NCBI RefSeq assembly: GCF_000735355.1
Contig: NZ_JMPI01000047.1
Coordinates: forward strand, 1 to 62,544
Length of the DNA stretch: 62,544 nucleotides
Source of the DNA: Buttiauxella agrestis ATCC 33320
Lineage (GTDB): Bacteria; Pseudomonadota; Gammaproteobacteria; Enterobacterales; Enterobacteriaceae
Direction: 5' to 3'
The notes below the pieces were generated by a model. It saw only the letters and a list, made by a program, of their open reading frames with translations, made no database searches and was not told the origin of the DNA. Shown here piece by piece: positions 37,523 to 48,071 of this stretch (its first letter is position 1; each line of letters begins with the position of its first letter). The position numbers and the translations under genes are program-made.

Positions 37523-38287
37523 CTACGCCACAAATCCCCGAATCATAATGCCCTGCGCTTCAAGCAATTGGCGAACCTGACGGGCCATTTCGATAGCGCC
37601 TGGCGTGTCGCCATGCACGCAAATAGAATCCGCCTGAACAGGAGTAAATTGGCCTTCAATGGACGTGATGCCGCCTTCGACAAGCAGTTGCAGCATCCGT
37701 TGTGCAACAACATTAGCATTATGCAAAACGGAACCGGCTTCACGGCGCGAAACCAGCGAGCCATCAGCGTGATAGGCGCGGTCGGCAAAGGCTTCGGAAA
37801 TGGTTTTCAGCCCCTTTTCCTGCGCCAGTGTCAGCACGCGAGAACCCGCCAGACCCACCAACGGTAAATTAGCGTCGACGGCCAGAATGGCCTCGATAAC
37901 TGCCAGCGCCTGGCGTTCATCATGCGCGATCGTGTTGTACAGCGCGCCGTGCGGTTTTACATAGCGCACTTCGGTGCCAGCCGCTCGCGCCAGGCCTTGT
38001 AGAGCGCCAATCTGATAAATCACATCGGCGCGTAATTCATCACTCGCTACGTCCATATTCCGGCGGCCAAAACCAACTAAATCAGGATACGAAACGTGCG
38101 CGCCAATAGTCACGCCCTGCTGTTTTGCGGCATGCAACGTGGATAATAACGAGGCCGGGGAACCTGCGTGAAAGCCGCAGGCCACGTTGGCGCTGCTGAC
38201 AAGCTTCAGAATGGCGGCATCATCGCCCATCGTCCACGCCCCGAAGCTCTCACCCAAATCGCTATTTAAATCAATTGCCGTGACCAT
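37523..38287 (-). CDS. pxpA: 5-oxoprolinase subunit PxpA (LamB/YcsF family)
   Basis: The 254-residue protein begins [12 protein letters not shown], the LamB/YcsF signature, and contains [29 protein letters not shown] and [10 protein letters not shown]. With PxpB and PxpC it hydrolyses 5-oxoproline to glutamate with ATP. In E. coli it lies with pxpB/pxpC; here neither is adjacent, so the partners must be elsewhere or the gene has another role. Confidence 0.9.
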   Translation of the reverse strand: MVTAIDLNSDLGESFGAWTMGDDAAILKLVSSANVACGFHAGSPASLLSTLHAAKQQGVTIGAHVSYPDLVGFGRRNMDVASDELRADVIYQIGALQGLARAAGTEVRYVKPHGALYNTIAHDERQALAVIEAILAVDANLPLVGLAGSRVLTLAQEKGLKTISEAFADRAYHADGSLVSRREAGSVLHNANVVAQRMLQLLVEGGITSIEGQFTPVQADSICVHGDTPGAIEMARQVRQLLEAQGIMIRGFVA

Positions 38288-38338
38288 CGTTGCCCTCTTT
38301 TGCCGCTCACTGTGAACAGGTGTTTTAGCATATAAAAC

Positions 38339-39838
38339 CTATTTACGCAGCGGCACATCCTTCATCAGTAAAGACAACACAAACGCCAATATCACCACAC
38401 ACGCAGAAATCAGATATACCGAATGCAGCGCCGCGCCAAAGGCTTGCAGATAATCATTTTGTAAAGCAGCCGGGAGTTCATGTACCGCTTTCGCCCCCAG
38501 TTGATGGGGAAGTTCGACACCCGGCGGGATCAGCGCAATCAGTTTGTTTTGCAGCACGTTGGTGAAAATCGCCCCAAAACCGGCCACGCCAATGGAACCG
38601 CCAATCTGGCGGAACAGCGTGGTGCTGGACGTCGCCACACCAATCATATTTTGCTCAACGCTGTTTTGCACCGCCAGCACCAGCACCTGCATCACCATCC
38701 CCAGGCCAAAGCCCAGCAGCGCGATGTACATATAAAGAACGTGGATTGGCGTTTCAATTTTAAGCGTGCCGAGCAGTGCCATCGCGATAAAAGTCACCAG
38801 CGTGCCGATAATCGGGAAGATGCGGTAACGCCCAATTTTGCTGATGATTCGCCCGCTGACAATCGAGGTCAGCATCAGCCCCCCCATCAACGGAAGCAAC
38901 TGGATCCCCGCTTCCGTTGGCGTAGACGATTTCACCACCTGCAAATACAAAGGCAGGAAAGTCATGGAGCCAAACAGCGACATCCCGATGATGAAACCTA
39001 TCAGACAGCTCAATAAGAAAGTGCGGTCACGGAACAACCCGAGCGGGATAATCGGCTCGATAGCCAGGCGTTCTTCATAGATAAACCCGCCAAGGGTGAC
39101 GACGAAGAAAGCGAAAATGCACCACAATTGCGGATCGGACCACGCCATTACGGTGCCGCCCTGGCTGGTAAACAGAATCAAACAAGTTAATGAAGCGGCG
39201 AGATAACCCGCACCAAGAAAATCAATCTGGTGACGAATACGCGCGGTTTGCGGTTTCAATACCGCGCCAATCACCAGCAGCGCGAAAACACCCAATGGCA
39301 GGTTGATGTAAAAAATCCAGCGCCATGAAAAGTGCTCAACCAGGAAACCGCCGATCAGCGGGCCAATGACCGTTGCCAATCCAAACACCCCGCCGAATAA
39401 ACCCTGATATTTGCCGCGATCCGCAGGCGGGATAACGTCCCCTACCGCCGCCATTGTTACGACCATCAGGCCGCCACCGCCCAAACCTTGCAGAGCACGC
39501 ATCAAAATCAGCTGCGTCATATTCTGCGCCAGGCCGCATAACGCCGAGCCGACCAGGAACAGCACTATCGCCGTTTGCAGTACAATCTTGCGCCCTAATA
39601 AGTCGCCAAATTTACCGTACAGCGGCACCACAATCGTGGAAGACAGCAGATAAGCCGTGACCACCCACGAGAGTTTTTCCAGCCCGCCCAACTCGCTGAC
39701 AATCGTCGGCAAGGCGGTTGAAACGATGGTCTGATCAAGTGCAGCAAGCAGCATGACCAACATCAACGCGGAAAACAGCAAACGAATTGACGTTGCGTGC
39801 TGTTGCGTTTCTGTCCGGGGAGTTTCTGTGACTGTCAT
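38339..39838 (-). CDS. MFS drug exporter, DHA2 (EmrB/QacA) family
   Basis: The 499-residue protein has 14 predicted membrane helices. [16 protein letters not shown] in helix 1 is the DHA2 hallmark, [10 protein letters not shown] is motif A and [17 protein letters not shown] is motif C-like. It likely exports hydrophobic drugs or metabolites by proton antiport. It is divergent from a TetR gene; the 82-bp spacer holds a palindrome, so the regulator probably represses it. No periplasmic adaptor gene accompanies it. Confidence 0.9.
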   Translation of the reverse strand: MTVTETPRTETQQHATSIRLLFSALMLVMLLAALDQTIVSTALPTIVSELGGLEKLSWVVTAYLLSSTIVVPLYGKFGDLLGRKIVLQTAIVLFLVGSALCGLAQNMTQLILMRALQGLGGGGLMVVTMAAVGDVIPPADRGKYQGLFGGVFGLATVIGPLIGGFLVEHFSWRWIFYINLPLGVFALLVIGAVLKPQTARIRHQIDFLGAGYLAASLTCLILFTSQGGTVMAWSDPQLWCIFAFFVVTLGGFIYEERLAIEPIIPLGLFRDRTFLLSCLIGFIIGMSLFGSMTFLPLYLQVVKSSTPTEAGIQLLPLMGGLMLTSIVSGRIISKIGRYRIFPIIGTLVTFIAMALLGTLKIETPIHVLYMYIALLGFGLGMVMQVLVLAVQNSVEQNMIGVATSSTTLFRQIGGSIGVAGFGAIFTNVLQNKLIALIPPGVELPHQLGAKAVHELPAALQNDYLQAFGAALHSVYLISACVVILAFVLSLLMKDVPLRK

Positions 39839-39857
39839 CTTATCTGTCGGCTTGTAA

Positions 39858-39877
39858 TTAATTAACTGGATAATTAA
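39858..39877. promoter_or_regulatory. Palindromic operator between the MFS and TetR genes
   Basis: TTAATTA-ACTGGA-TAATTAA is a perfect 7-bp inverted repeat in the 82-bp divergent spacer, a usual size for a TetR-family operator. Binding is inferred from position. Confidence 0.65.
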
Positions 39878-39920
39878 TATAGAGGGAATAGTTTCACGTG
39901 GTCAATGGAAAGCGCACAAA

Positions 39921-40613
39921 ATGTCACCTCAAAACGGCAGTAAAAATTCCGAAAAAATCGCGTCAGGCGACCAAAAACGCCGCCGTCCTGGCCGCCCGGC
40001 AGGGGCGAGTAAAAGTGTCGATAAGCGCGATTTACTGCTCGATACCGCATTGAAATTATTCTCGAATCAGGGAATAGCCCAGACCCCTTTGAGTGCCATT
40101 GCAACCGAAGCGGGCGTGACTCCCGCCATGCTGCATTACTATTTCAAAACTCGCGAACAACTTTTAGACGTATTGATTGATGAGCGTTATATGCCGGTGC
40201 GGGCATCCATGGGTGGCGCGTTTGAAATGCACCCCAACGATCCGGTCAGCGCCCTGACGGCACTGACGCAGAAGTTTATTGATGCTTCGCTTGAGCATCC
40301 CTGGTTTGCACCGTTGTGGATCCGCGAAGTGTTAAGCGAAACCGGCTTGTTAAAGCAGAGAATCGATGCACGTTTTGGTACAAAAGAGAGAGAAGCGGCG
40401 CAGGTGTGGATCCGCAAATGGCAGGATGAAGGCCGCCTGAACCCAGACATTGAACCCGAATTTTTATTTATCTCACTGTTTGGCTTAACGCTTTTACCCG
40501 TGGCGCGTTTACAAAATGATCTTCGCAGCGGCAGCACGTCGCTGACCAGCGAGAGGCTTTCGCGTCATATCGCAGCCCTACTGAAATCGGGCGTGGGCAA
40601 TCGCGAATCATAA
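39921..40613 (+). CDS. TetR-family transcriptional regulator
   Basis: The 230-residue regulator has a Lys/Arg-rich N-terminal extension (RRRPGRPAGASK), then the TetR helix-turn-helix: DTALKLFSNQGIAQTPLSAIA and PAMLHYYFKTREQLL. The C-terminal ligand domain is unassigned. The divergent exporter is its probable target. An ERIC element begins 3 bp after its stop. Confidence 0.9.
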   Translation: MSPQNGSKNSEKIASGDQKRRRPGRPAGASKSVDKRDLLLDTALKLFSNQGIAQTPLSAIATEAGVTPAMLHYYFKTREQLLDVLIDERYMPVRASMGGAFEMHPNDPVSALTALTQKFIDASLEHPWFAPLWIREVLSETGLLKQRIDARFGTKEREAAQVWIRKWQDEGRLNPDIEPEFLFISLFGLTLLPVARLQNDLRSGSTSLTSERLSRHIAALLKSGVGNRES

Positions 40614-40616
40614 TCT

Positions 40617-40742
40617 TATACCCAAATAATTCGAGTTGCAGGTAGGCGGCAAAGGAGCAAATCCCCGGGAGCTTACTTAGGTAAGTGACTGGGGTTTGTG
40701 AGTGCAGCCAACACCCCTGCAACTTGAAGAATGACGGGTATA
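40617..40742. repeat. ERIC element downstream of the TetR gene
   Basis: The 126-bp element runs from TATACCCAAATAATTCG to GACGGGTATA, with core GGGAGCTTACTTAGGTAAGTGA. It is one base shorter than the copy at 14953-15079. Confidence 0.93.
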
Positions 40743-40857
40743 CATCAAGGATTAGGCTTTTTCTTAGGTAACCCATACTAAAAATGATGGATTATGCTCG
40801 CGCCATATTTTGGCGTTTCGCTTCGGCGGTTTCTTTTACATTTTGGGTTAAACAGCA

Positions 40858-41064
40858 ATGAAAAAAATAATGTTGATGGTGGTGATGGTAGGTATGGTTG
40901 GAACATTGGCTGGCTGTAGTACTCCGGCGCAGCGTATGGCGGATTGCCAGGCTCAGGGAATCAGTAAAGATACCTGTTATCTTGCCGAGCAAAATCGTCA
41001 GAACTCCATCAATAACGCGGCAATGAAGCAGGCGATGGAAAACGCCCATGACGCAGTAAAATAG
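40858..41064 (+). CDS. Small lipoprotein of unknown function
   Basis: The 68-residue protein has a lipoprotein signal peptide with lipobox LAGC (Cys20), then a short polar domain with two further cysteines (MADCQAQ, DTCYLAEQ) that may form a disulfide. No family recognised. The leader contains a small hairpin (CGCCA-TATTT-TGGCG at about 40800). A terminator follows. Confidence 0.82.
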   Translation: MKKIMLMVVMVGMVGTLAGCSTPAQRMADCQAQGISKDTCYLAEQNRQNSINNAAMKQAMENAHDAVK

Positions 41065-41072
41065 TCCCCGTT

Positions 41073-41100
41073 TAACAGGCTCAGATGAGCCTGTTATTTC
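41073..41100 (+). terminator. Terminator after the small lipoprotein
   Basis: TAACAGGCTC-AGAT-GAGCCTGTTA forms a 10-bp perfect stem followed by TTTC. The T-run is short. The remaining 310 bp up to ypdK hold no gene I can support. Confidence 0.65.
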
Positions 41101-41411
41101 GAAAAATCATCCCACCTTAACACCGTCTTTTCATCTCAGCCACAGCCTTGCCACACAGACAAAATCCCTTTTAATTCAAATGGTTTATTATTTCTCAGCC
41201 CCGAGAAATGTAAAGTTAAAAAAGGATTGCCATTACTGTTTCCAGGCTCTTGTATTACGCCTGAAAGGGGGAGTACATTAGCGCCCGACGAATCAATGCA
41301 AAGCGGCCAGCGGTTATGGAATAAATCCCAAAAACTCCAGATGGCGGTTTACTGTTTCTATACTGAATTTTTTAGCAAAATTGCGCGGCAACACGCGCGG
41401 AGCAATGTAAC

Positions 41412-41486
41412 GTGAAATATTTCATGATGGGGTTGTCGTTCATTTTGTTGGTTTGGGTCGGTACATTTGTAATGATGGTTGAATGA
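41412..41486 (+). CDS. ypdK: Small membrane protein YpdK
   Basis: The 24-residue frame begins with GTG and reads MKYFMMGLSFILLVWVGTFV and four more residues, a single hydrophobic helix. It matches E. coli YpdK (23 residues, MKYFFMG...FVMIVWAGTF layout) in sequence and place, just before alaC on the other strand. A GGAG site at 41399-41402 is 9 bp from the GTG. Function is unknown. Confidence 0.85.
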   Translation: MKYFMMGLSFILLVWVGTFVMMVE

Positions 41487-41492
41487 ATAAGA

Positions 41493-41518
41493 AACAGGAG
41501 CCAATTGGCTCCTGTTTT
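41493..41518. terminator. Bidirectional terminator between ypdK and alaC
   Basis: AACAGGAGCC-AATT-GGCTCCTGTT is a 10-bp stem followed by TT on the right and AA-rich sequence on the left; it separates the convergent genes. Confidence 0.85.
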
Positions 41519-41523
41519 CGGTT

Positions 41524-42762
41524 TTATTCAGCAATATTTGACGGCGATTTCTGCGTGATGGGCAATAAACCGTCAGCGCGGAACATCGCTTTAATCCCCC
41601 GCACGGCCTGACGAATGCGATCGCGGTTTTCAATTAATGCAAAACGCACATGCGTATCACCGTAATCGCCAAAACCGACACCCGGTGAAACGCAGACTTT
41701 CGCGTCCTGAAGCAGTTTTTTAGCAAACTCCAGCGAACCCATTGCCGCGTATTGTTCCGGAATTTTCGCCCACACATACATCGACGCTTTCGGGCATTCC
41801 ACCATCCAGCCCGCTTCGTGCAAGCCTTTCACCAACACATCACGTCGGCGTTTATACTGCTCGGCGATATCGCGCACACATTGCTGGTCACCTTCCAGGG
41901 CAGCAATAGCAGCGACTTGCAGCGGCGTAAAAGTGCCGTAGTCGTGGTAACTTTTGATACGCGCCAGCGCGTTCACCAGCTCTTTGTTACCCACCATGAA
42001 ACCAATACGCCAGCCCGCCATGTTGTAACTTTTCGACAGCGTAAAGAATTCAACGGCTACATCACGTGCGCCCGGGACTTCCATAATGGATGGGGCTTTC
42101 CAGCCGTCGTACACGATATCGGCGTAAGCCAAATCGTGTACCACCAGCACATCGTAGCGCTTTGCCAGCGCGACGACTTTTTCAAAAAACTCCAGCTCCA
42201 CGCATTGCGCGGTAGGGTTTGATGGGAAGCCGAGGATCATCATTTTTGGTTTTGGGTAACTTTCGCGAATGGCACGCTCTAATTCGGCGAAGAAGTCCAC
42301 ACCTTCCACCAGCGGCACCGAGCGCACCTGCGCCCCGGCGATAACCGCCCCGTAAATATGAATCGGATAACTTGGGTTTGGCACCAGCACCGTGTCGCCG
42401 TGATCCAGCGTTGCCAGCATCAAGTGCGCCAGTCCTTCTTTCGAGCCAATCGTGACAATCGCTTCGCTTTCAGGGTCGATTTCCACGTCGTAGCGATCTT
42501 TGTACCAGCGAGAAATAGCCCGGCGTAAACGCGGAATGCCGCGCGATGTGGAGTAACCGTGCGTATCTTCACGCTGCGCTACGGTACAGAGTTTTTCCAC
42601 GATATGCGGCGGTGTTGGGCCATCCGGATTACCCATACTGAAATCAATAATGTCTTCGCCACGGCGGCGAGCGGCCATTTTCAGTTCAGCGGTGATGTTG
42701 AACACATACGGAGGGAGACGATCGATACGCGAAAAACGACGTTTTGGACTGGAGTCAGCCAT
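41524..42762 (-). CDS. alaC: Glutamate-pyruvate aminotransferase AlaC
   Basis: The 412-residue fold-type I aminotransferase makes alanine from pyruvate and glutamate. It shows [12 protein letters not shown], the SNPTAQ motif for the substrate pocket, and the PLP-lysine motif [13 protein letters not shown]. Length equals E. coli AlaC (YfdZ). A 242-bp region separates it from the divergent DUF1479 gene and should contain both promoters. Confidence 0.94.
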   Translation of the reverse strand: MADSSPKRRFSRIDRLPPYVFNITAELKMAARRRGEDIIDFSMGNPDGPTPPHIVEKLCTVAQREDTHGYSTSRGIPRLRRAISRWYKDRYDVEIDPESEAIVTIGSKEGLAHLMLATLDHGDTVLVPNPSYPIHIYGAVIAGAQVRSVPLVEGVDFFAELERAIRESYPKPKMMILGFPSNPTAQCVELEFFEKVVALAKRYDVLVVHDLAYADIVYDGWKAPSIMEVPGARDVAVEFFTLSKSYNMAGWRIGFMVGNKELVNALARIKSYHDYGTFTPLQVAAIAALEGDQQCVRDIAEQYKRRRDVLVKGLHEAGWMVECPKASMYVWAKIPEQYAAMGSLEFAKKLLQDAKVCVSPGVGFGDYGDTHVRFALIENRDRIRQAVRGIKAMFRADGLLPITQKSPSNIAE

Positions 42763-43004
42763 AAATTCCTCTGATTACGTTAGCGCCCGGACCGTCCGAG
42801 CGACGCTGCCACATGATGTGGCCTGCTTAGAAAATAGCCTGAATAAAAATCATCTGTCGAGAGGGAAAGCGAAATATTTTTCATCCGAGATAAAAGAGGA
42901 TGCTTCATTTGAAGCCAATCCCTATTTTATTTGATGATCATGGATTACATTAACCATGTCGCAACATTAATTTAACCTTCTTTTAAGAGACGTGGAGCTT
43001 CGCT

Positions 43005-44246
43005 ATGACCCTACACATTGATGACTTACCGCGTGCAATCCGTGAGATAAAACAAAAGCTTCGCCACGACTTGCCGGACTACAAAGCTGCTTTTGAACAA
43101 CTTGAAGGCGATATGAAGCGCCAGATTGAGGCTATTCGTGCCGAGATGGAGCGGGGAGAAAACCCGGTGCCGCAAATTAACGCCGAAGATATCGTCAATA
43201 ATCGTGTGAGCGAGCAGCAAAAAGCCCTGATTCGCCAGCGCGGTTGCTGCACAGTAAAAGGCGTTTTTCCGCAGGCTCAGGCACAGGCATGGAATGAAGA
43301 AGTCGGTAATTATCTGGAGCGGAATAACTTTGTCGAGAAGCTGAAGAATGCCGCAGAAGATGACTATTTCGGCACACTTGCAGAAAGTAAGCCGCAAATT
43401 TACGGTATCTACTGGTCTAAACCGCAGGTCGAAGCGCGCCAGCACGCCCGCATGAAAGCGGTGCAGGTGTTCCTGAATAATTTGTGGGAAACCGAAAGCA
43501 ACGGTAAGCAGCATTTCGACCCGGATCGCGTGGTGAGTTATGCCGACCGCACCCGTCGCCGCCCTCCTCGCTCCAACTCTTTGGGCCTGTCGCCACATGT
43601 TGATGGCGGTTCCGTCGAGCGCTGGCTGGATGAGAATTTCCGCCATGTTTATCGCCACGTGTTTTCCGGCGAATGGCAGAAATACAATCCGTTCGCTGCT
43701 GAAGGCCGCACTGAAGTTCGTGAATTCCCGTCTCCGGCGGTGTGTTCGATGTTCCGTACTTTCCAGGGCTGGACTGCACTTAGCCCGCAACGCAAGCGCG
43801 GCGGCACGCTGACTTTGCTGCCGGTGGCAAACGCGATGGCGTATATCCTGCTGCGTGCATTACAAGACGATGTGCCGGAGGAATCACTGTGTGAAGCGAA
43901 ACCTGGACGCGCACTTTCTATTAACGAACAATGGCATCCCCTTTTATTAACTGGGATATCCTCAATTCCCAATATGGAAGCGGGCGACACGGTATTCTGG
44001 CACTGCGATGTGATTCACGCGGTGGAAAATGAACACCTTGGAGAGTTCGATAGCAATGTGATGTATATCGCTGCGGCTCCGTGGTGTGAGAAGAACGCCG
44101 CATATCTTGAACGCCAGTGGCCTGCTTTTGTAGAAGGCAAATCACCGCCCGATTTCGCGGCCGATGATTTTGAGGTCGATTTTGATGGGCGTGCGACTCC
44201 TGCTGATTTGAGTTCCGCCGGGCGCGAGCAGTTAGGCGGGAAGTAA
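43005..44246 (+). CDS. DUF1479 protein (YbiU-like)
   Basis: The 413-residue protein is related to E. coli Ybi[13 protein letters not shown]-type segment, FFGTLAxSxPxIYxIYWS, the [11 protein letters not shown] stretch and [13 protein letters not shown]. Histidines and Asp in SPHVDGGS and [10 protein letters not shown] resemble a 2-His-1-Asp iron site of 2-oxoglutarate-type oxygenases, so an oxygenase role is possible but unproven. A GGAG site precedes the ATG. A palindromic repeat follows the stop by 1 bp. Confidence 0.85.
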   Translation: MTLHIDDLPRAIREIKQKLRHDLPDYKAAFEQLEGDMKRQIEAIRAEMERGENPVPQINAEDIVNNRVSEQQKALIRQRGCCTVKGVFPQAQAQAWNEEVGNYLERNNFVEKLKNAAEDDYFGTLAESKPQIYGIYWSKPQVEARQHARMKAVQVFLNNLWETESNGKQHFDPDRVVSYADRTRRRPPRSNSLGLSPHVDGGSVERWLDENFRHVYRHVFSGEWQKYNPFAAEGRTEVREFPSPAVCSMFRTFQGWTALSPQRKRGGTLTLLPVANAMAYILLRALQDDVPEESLCEAKPGRALSINEQWHPLLLTGISSIPNMEAGDTVFWHCDVIHAVENEHLGEFDSNVMYIAAAPWCEKNAAYLERQWPAFVEGKSPPDFAADDFEVDFDGRATPADLSSAGREQLGGK

Positions 44247-44247
44247 C

Positions 44248-44327
44248 CCCTCACCCTAACCCTCTCCCTGGGGAGAGGGGATGATCTGGTTTTCTCCTTC
44301 TCCCCCAGGAGAAGGCTGGGATGAGGG
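44248..44327. repeat. Palindromic intergenic repeat (CCTCACCCTAACCCTCTCCC type)
   Basis: CCTCACCCTAACCCTCTCC near the left end pairs broadly with GAGAAGGCTGGGATGAGGG at the right; two inner hairpins (CCTCTCCC-TGG-GGAGAGG and CTTCTCC-CCCA-GGAGAAG) lie within. Elements with this sequence are scattered between genes in many enteric genomes and probably act as transcription or RNA-processing ends. Confidence 0.8.
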
Positions 44328-44413
44328 CGTACAGTGTTAAAATCCACGTTTCTGGTAAGCACCCAGTAATTTCCTTATCATTACCCTTCCATTCTTAGTC
44401 ACGCGAGTTACCG

Positions 44414-46123
44414 GTGCACGAAACCTTTGACATGCTGCTGGCGGTATTTGACCGTGCGGCGCTGATGCTTATTTGCCTGTTCTTTTTGATTCGCATCCGC
44501 CTGTTCCGCGAGTTGCTGCATAAAAACGCTCACACCCCCAAAGAGTTATTGGCGGTCACGGCGATTTTCTCGATGTTTGCTCTATTCAGTACCTGGTCTG
44601 GCGTTCACGTCGAAGGGTCGCTGGTGAATGTGCGCATTATTGCCGTGATGGCAGGCGGGATTTTATTTGGCCCGTGGGTAGGGATCATCACCGGGATTAT
44701 TGCCGGGCTGCATCGTTACCTGATTGATGTTGATGGCATTACTGCCGTCCCCTGTCTGATAACCAGTATCGTCGCCGGTATTATCTCAGGTTTAATCAAC
44801 CGCAAAGTCCCGAAAGAACAGCACTGGCGAGTCGGTATTTTCGGCGCCATGTTGTGTGAAACCATGACCATGATTCTGGTGGTGCTGTGGGCGCCATCCA
44901 TTGAATTAGGGATAGATATTGTCTCGAAAATCGGGATTCCGATGATCCTCGGCACGGTGTCAATCGGCCTGATTGTGGTGCTGGTGCAAAGTGTTGAGGG
45001 TGAAAAAGAGGCCAGTGCGGCACGCCAGGCCAAACTCGCGCTGGATATTGCCAACAAAACGCTGCCGCTATTTCGTAACGTTAACAGTGAGTCTTTGCGT
45101 CAGGTTTGCAATATTATCCGCGACGATATTAATGCCGATGCGGTAGCCATAACCGATGTCGATAAAGTTCTGGCTTACGTCGGGTTTGGCGAAGACAACT
45201 ATAAGCAAAACGACGACGGCATTAGCCCAAGAACACAGCTGGCTCTTCGTGAAGGGAAAATCATTATTCGTAATGATGATGAAGCGTATCGTACCCCGGA
45301 AATTCACTCGCTGATTATTATTCCTTTATGGGAAAAAGGTGTGGTGACGGGCACGCTGAAAATCTATTACCGTCACGCGCATCAGATTACATCGACCTTA
45401 CAAGAAATGGCGGTGGGGCTTTCGCAGATTATATCCACCCAACTGGAGGTTTCCCGGGCCGAGCAATTGCGTGAAATGGCCAATAAAGCGGAACTGCGGG
45501 CGCTACAAAGCAAAATTAACCCGCATTTCTTGTTTAATGCGTTAAATGCTATTTCATCGTCTATTCGCATGAATCCCGATACCGCCCGTCAGTTGATTTA
45601 TAATTTGTCGCGTTATCTGCGCTATAACATTGAATTAAAAGACGATGAGCAGATCGACATTAAAAAAGAGCTGTATCAAATTAAAGATTACATCGCTATT
45701 GAGCAGGCGCGTTTTGGCGACAAGCTGACGGTGATTTATAACATTGATGAAGAAGTGAATTGCCTGATCCCAAGCCTGCTGATTCAGCCGCTGGTCGAGA
45801 ACGCGATTGTTCATGGTGTTCAGCAATGTAAAGGCAAAGGTGTGGTGACGATTAGCGTTGAAGAGAGCGGTAATCGCGTGCGCATTGCGGTGCGCGACAC
45901 TGGGCATGGTATCGACCCGCAAGTGATTGAACGGGTTGAAGCTAACGAAATGCCAGGCAATAAAATCGGCCTGTTAAATGTGCATCACAGGGTAAAATTA
46001 CTTTATGGCGAAGGTTTGCATATTCGCCGCCTTGAGCCGGGTACGGAGATTGCGTTTTACGTGCCTCACGCTGCTGCTACCGCCGTTCCACCGTTATTGT
46101 CGCAACAAGGAGGAAACGCATGA
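44414..46123 (+). CDS. ypdA: Sensor histidine kinase YpdA (PyrS)
   Basis: The 569-residue LytS-type kinase starts with GTG. It has a 5-6-helix 5TM-LYT sensor region (to about residue 195), a GAF domain (about 215-355) and a HisKA_7TM/HATPase part with [10 protein letters not shown], whose His is phosphorylated, and the ATP-binding DTGHGI and GLLNV. In E. coli PyrS/PyrR senses extracellular pyruvate and turns on the transporter gene yhjX. The stop overlaps the ypdB start (ATGA). The K-12 fry/ypdC genes are absent behind ypdB. Confidence 0.94.
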   Translation: MHETFDMLLAVFDRAALMLICLFFLIRIRLFRELLHKNAHTPKELLAVTAIFSMFALFSTWSGVHVEGSLVNVRIIAVMAGGILFGPWVGIITGIIAGLHRYLIDVDGITAVPCLITSIVAGIISGLINRKVPKEQHWRVGIFGAMLCETMTMILVVLWAPSIELGIDIVSKIGIPMILGTVSIGLIVVLVQSVEGEKEASAARQAKLALDIANKTLPLFRNVNSESLRQVCNIIRDDINADAVAITDVDKVLAYVGFGEDNYKQNDDGISPRTQLALREGKIIIRNDDEAYRTPEIHSLIIIPLWEKGVVTGTLKIYYRHAHQITSTLQEMAVGLSQIISTQLEVSRAEQLREMANKAELRALQSKINPHFLFNALNAISSSIRMNPDTARQLIYNLSRYLRYNIELKDDEQIDIKKELYQIKDYIAIEQARFGDKLTVIYNIDEEVNCLIPSLLIQPLVENAIVHGVQQCKGKGVVTISVEESGNRVRIAVRDTGHGIDPQVIERVEANEMPGNKIGLLNVHHRVKLLYGEGLHIRRLEPGTEIAFYVPHAAATAVPPLLSQQGGNA

Positions 46124-46851
46124 AAGTTCTCATCGTCGAAGATGAAGTGCTGGCGCAGCAGGAACTAAACTGGCTGATTAAAGAACACAGCCAAATGGAA
46201 GTTGTTGGCACCTTTGATGACGGTATGGATGTGTTGAAATACCTCCAACATCATGAAGTTGACGCTATTTTTCTCGACATCAACATTCCTTCTTTAGACG
46301 GTGTTTTGCTGGCGCAGAACATCAGCAAGTTTGCCCATAAGCCCTTTATCGTGTTTATCACCGCCTGGAAAGAACACGCGGTGGAAGCGTTTGAGCTGGA
46401 AGCATTCGACTACATTCTGAAACCGTATCAGGAGTCGCGCATTATTGGCATGCTGCAAAAGCTGGAGGCGGCATATCTGCAACAGAATGCGCCGACCTCA
46501 GGAAGCAGTTCTAACCGTGAAGCGCTGACGATTAATCTGGTGAAGGACGAGCGGATTATCGTTACCGATATTAACGATATTTATTACGCTGAAGCGCACG
46601 AGAAAATGACCTTTGTGTATACGCGCCGCGAAGCCTATGTGATGCCAATGAATATCACTGAGTTTTGCCACCGTCTGCCGGAAAGCCATTTCTTCCGCTG
46701 CCATCGCTCGTATTGCGTGAACCTGAGTAAAATTCGCGAGATAGAGCCGTGGTTTAACAATACCTATATTTTACGCCTGCGGGATTTGGATTTTCAGGTG
46801 CCGGTGAGTCGCAGCAAGGTGAAAGAGTTTCGGGCGTTGATGCGCTTGTAA
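46120..46851 (+). CDS. ypdB: LytTR response regulator YpdB (PyrR)
   Basis: The 243-residue regulator has an N-terminal receiver domain (acidic VEDE at 6-9, phospho-acceptor Asp53 in FLDIN, Lys in LKPYQ) and a C-terminal LytTR DNA-binding domain (from about 135, ending [11 protein letters not shown]...[11 protein letters not shown]). It is the partner of YpdA. A hairpin (46855-46874) separates it from convergent glk. Confidence 0.95.
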   Translation: MKVLIVEDEVLAQQELNWLIKEHSQMEVVGTFDDGMDVLKYLQHHEVDAIFLDINIPSLDGVLLAQNISKFAHKPFIVFITAWKEHAVEAFELEAFDYILKPYQESRIIGMLQKLEAAYLQQNAPTSGSSSNREALTINLVKDERIIVTDINDIYYAEAHEKMTFVYTRREAYVMPMNITEFCHRLPESHFFRCHRSYCVNLSKIREIEPWFNNTYILRLRDLDFQVPVSRSKVKEFRALMRL

Positions 46852-46854
46852 AAT

Positions 46855-46874
46855 GGGCGCAAGAATTTGCGCCC
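46855..46874. terminator. Hairpin between ypdB and glk
   Basis: GGGCGCAA pairs with TTGCGCCC over a 4-nt loop. No T tract follows, so termination would be weak or factor-assisted. Confidence 0.5.
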
Positions 46875-46881
46875 GACGAGA

Positions 46882-47847
46882 TTACAGAACCTGCCCCAGC
46901 GTTTGACGCAAATGCGCACCAGCGCCGAGCAGCCCCGGTTGATCGTGAACAATCAGGTACACCGGGATGCTTTGCACATATTCTTTAAAACGCCCTTTAT
47001 CCTCAAAACCGCCACGGAAACCGGAAGCCTTAAAGAACTCAAGGAAACGTGGCACGATGCCGCCCGCGATATATACGCCACCGAAGGTTCCCAACGTCAG
47101 AGCAAGGTTGCCGCCAAAGCGACCCATGATCACGCAGAACAGCGACAGCGCACGGCGACAATCGGTGCAGCTATCTTCGAGCGCTTTTTCAGTGATGTCT
47201 TTCGGCTTGTAATTTTCCGGCTGACGGCCATCTGATTTAACAATGGCACGATACAGATTCACCAGCCCCGGCCCTGAAAGCACACGCTCCGCAGAAACAT
47301 GGCCGATTTCAGTGCGCAACTCTTCGAGGATGATCCCCTCTTCTTCGCTGTTTGGCGCAAAATCGACGTGACCGCCTTCGCCCGGCAGACTCACCCAACG
47401 TTTATCGACGTGAACCAGATGCGCGACGCCCAACCCAGTGCCCGCGCCATAAACCGCTACAGGTTTACCTTCAACCGGCTCGCCGCCGCCAAACTTAATC
47501 AAATGTTCATTTTTGATCATTGGAATCGCCATGGAAACGGCAGTAAAGTCGTTGATGATTTCCAGATGTTCAAAGCCGAGATTCTTTTTCATCTCAGCGG
47601 TAGAGAATGCCCAGGTATGGTTGGTCATCGCCACCCAGTCGCCGGTAATCGGGCAAGCAATTGCGATACAACCATCGGTTACACTGACATTGTGCTCTTT
47701 GAGATAATGCACCACGACCGCTTCAAGGCTTGGGAAATCGAGGCCCGAATAGGTTTTTGCCTGGGTGATGTCACCATTTTCAACGTTGCACAGTGCCAGA
47801 CGCGCATTGGTGCCGCCTACATCTCCCACCAAAGCATATTTTGTCAT
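46882..47847 (-). CDS. glk: Glucokinase
   Basis: The 321-residue ROK-unrelated bacterial glucokinase begins [15 protein letters not shown] (phosphate-binding loop), contains [12 protein letters not shown] with the catalytic Asp, [12 protein letters not shown], and [10 protein letters not shown] that contacts glucose. It phosphorylates free intracellular glucose. Length equals E. coli Glk. The 224-bp divergent region to yfeO holds its promoter. Confidence 0.96.
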   Translation of the reverse strand: MTKYALVGDVGGTNARLALCNVENGDITQAKTYSGLDFPSLEAVVVHYLKEHNVSVTDGCIAIACPITGDWVAMTNHTWAFSTAEMKKNLGFEHLEIINDFTAVSMAIPMIKNEHLIKFGGGEPVEGKPVAVYGAGTGLGVAHLVHVDKRWVSLPGEGGHVDFAPNSEEEGIILEELRTEIGHVSAERVLSGPGLVNLYRAIVKSDGRQPENYKPKDITEKALEDSCTDCRRALSLFCVIMGRFGGNLALTLGTFGGVYIAGGIVPRFLEFFKASGFRGGFEDKGRFKEYVQSIPVYLIVHDQPGLLGAGAHLRQTLGQVL

Positions 47848-48071
47848 TCTTCCACTGCTCCGCTAAAGTCAAAATAAGTCCTGGCATCACTGTAAAATTA
47901 GCTAGCCTAAACAACAACGACCAGATGATAAGTGCCTTGGGATTATAGATCTTCGTCACAGATTAGATTGAGTGTTTCAGCCCTTATTGCATAGCGGTCG
48001 AAATGTCCGGTCTGGCAGACTGTTTGCCGCGACGATTTTGCGCAAAGTTTATTTTAGTTAAGGAATAAAAC

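Noticed and set aside
41227-41415. Rightward 62-codon frame before ypdK
   Set aside because: No clear ribosome site, no domain, and it overlaps the leader of ypdK, which is the conserved gene here.
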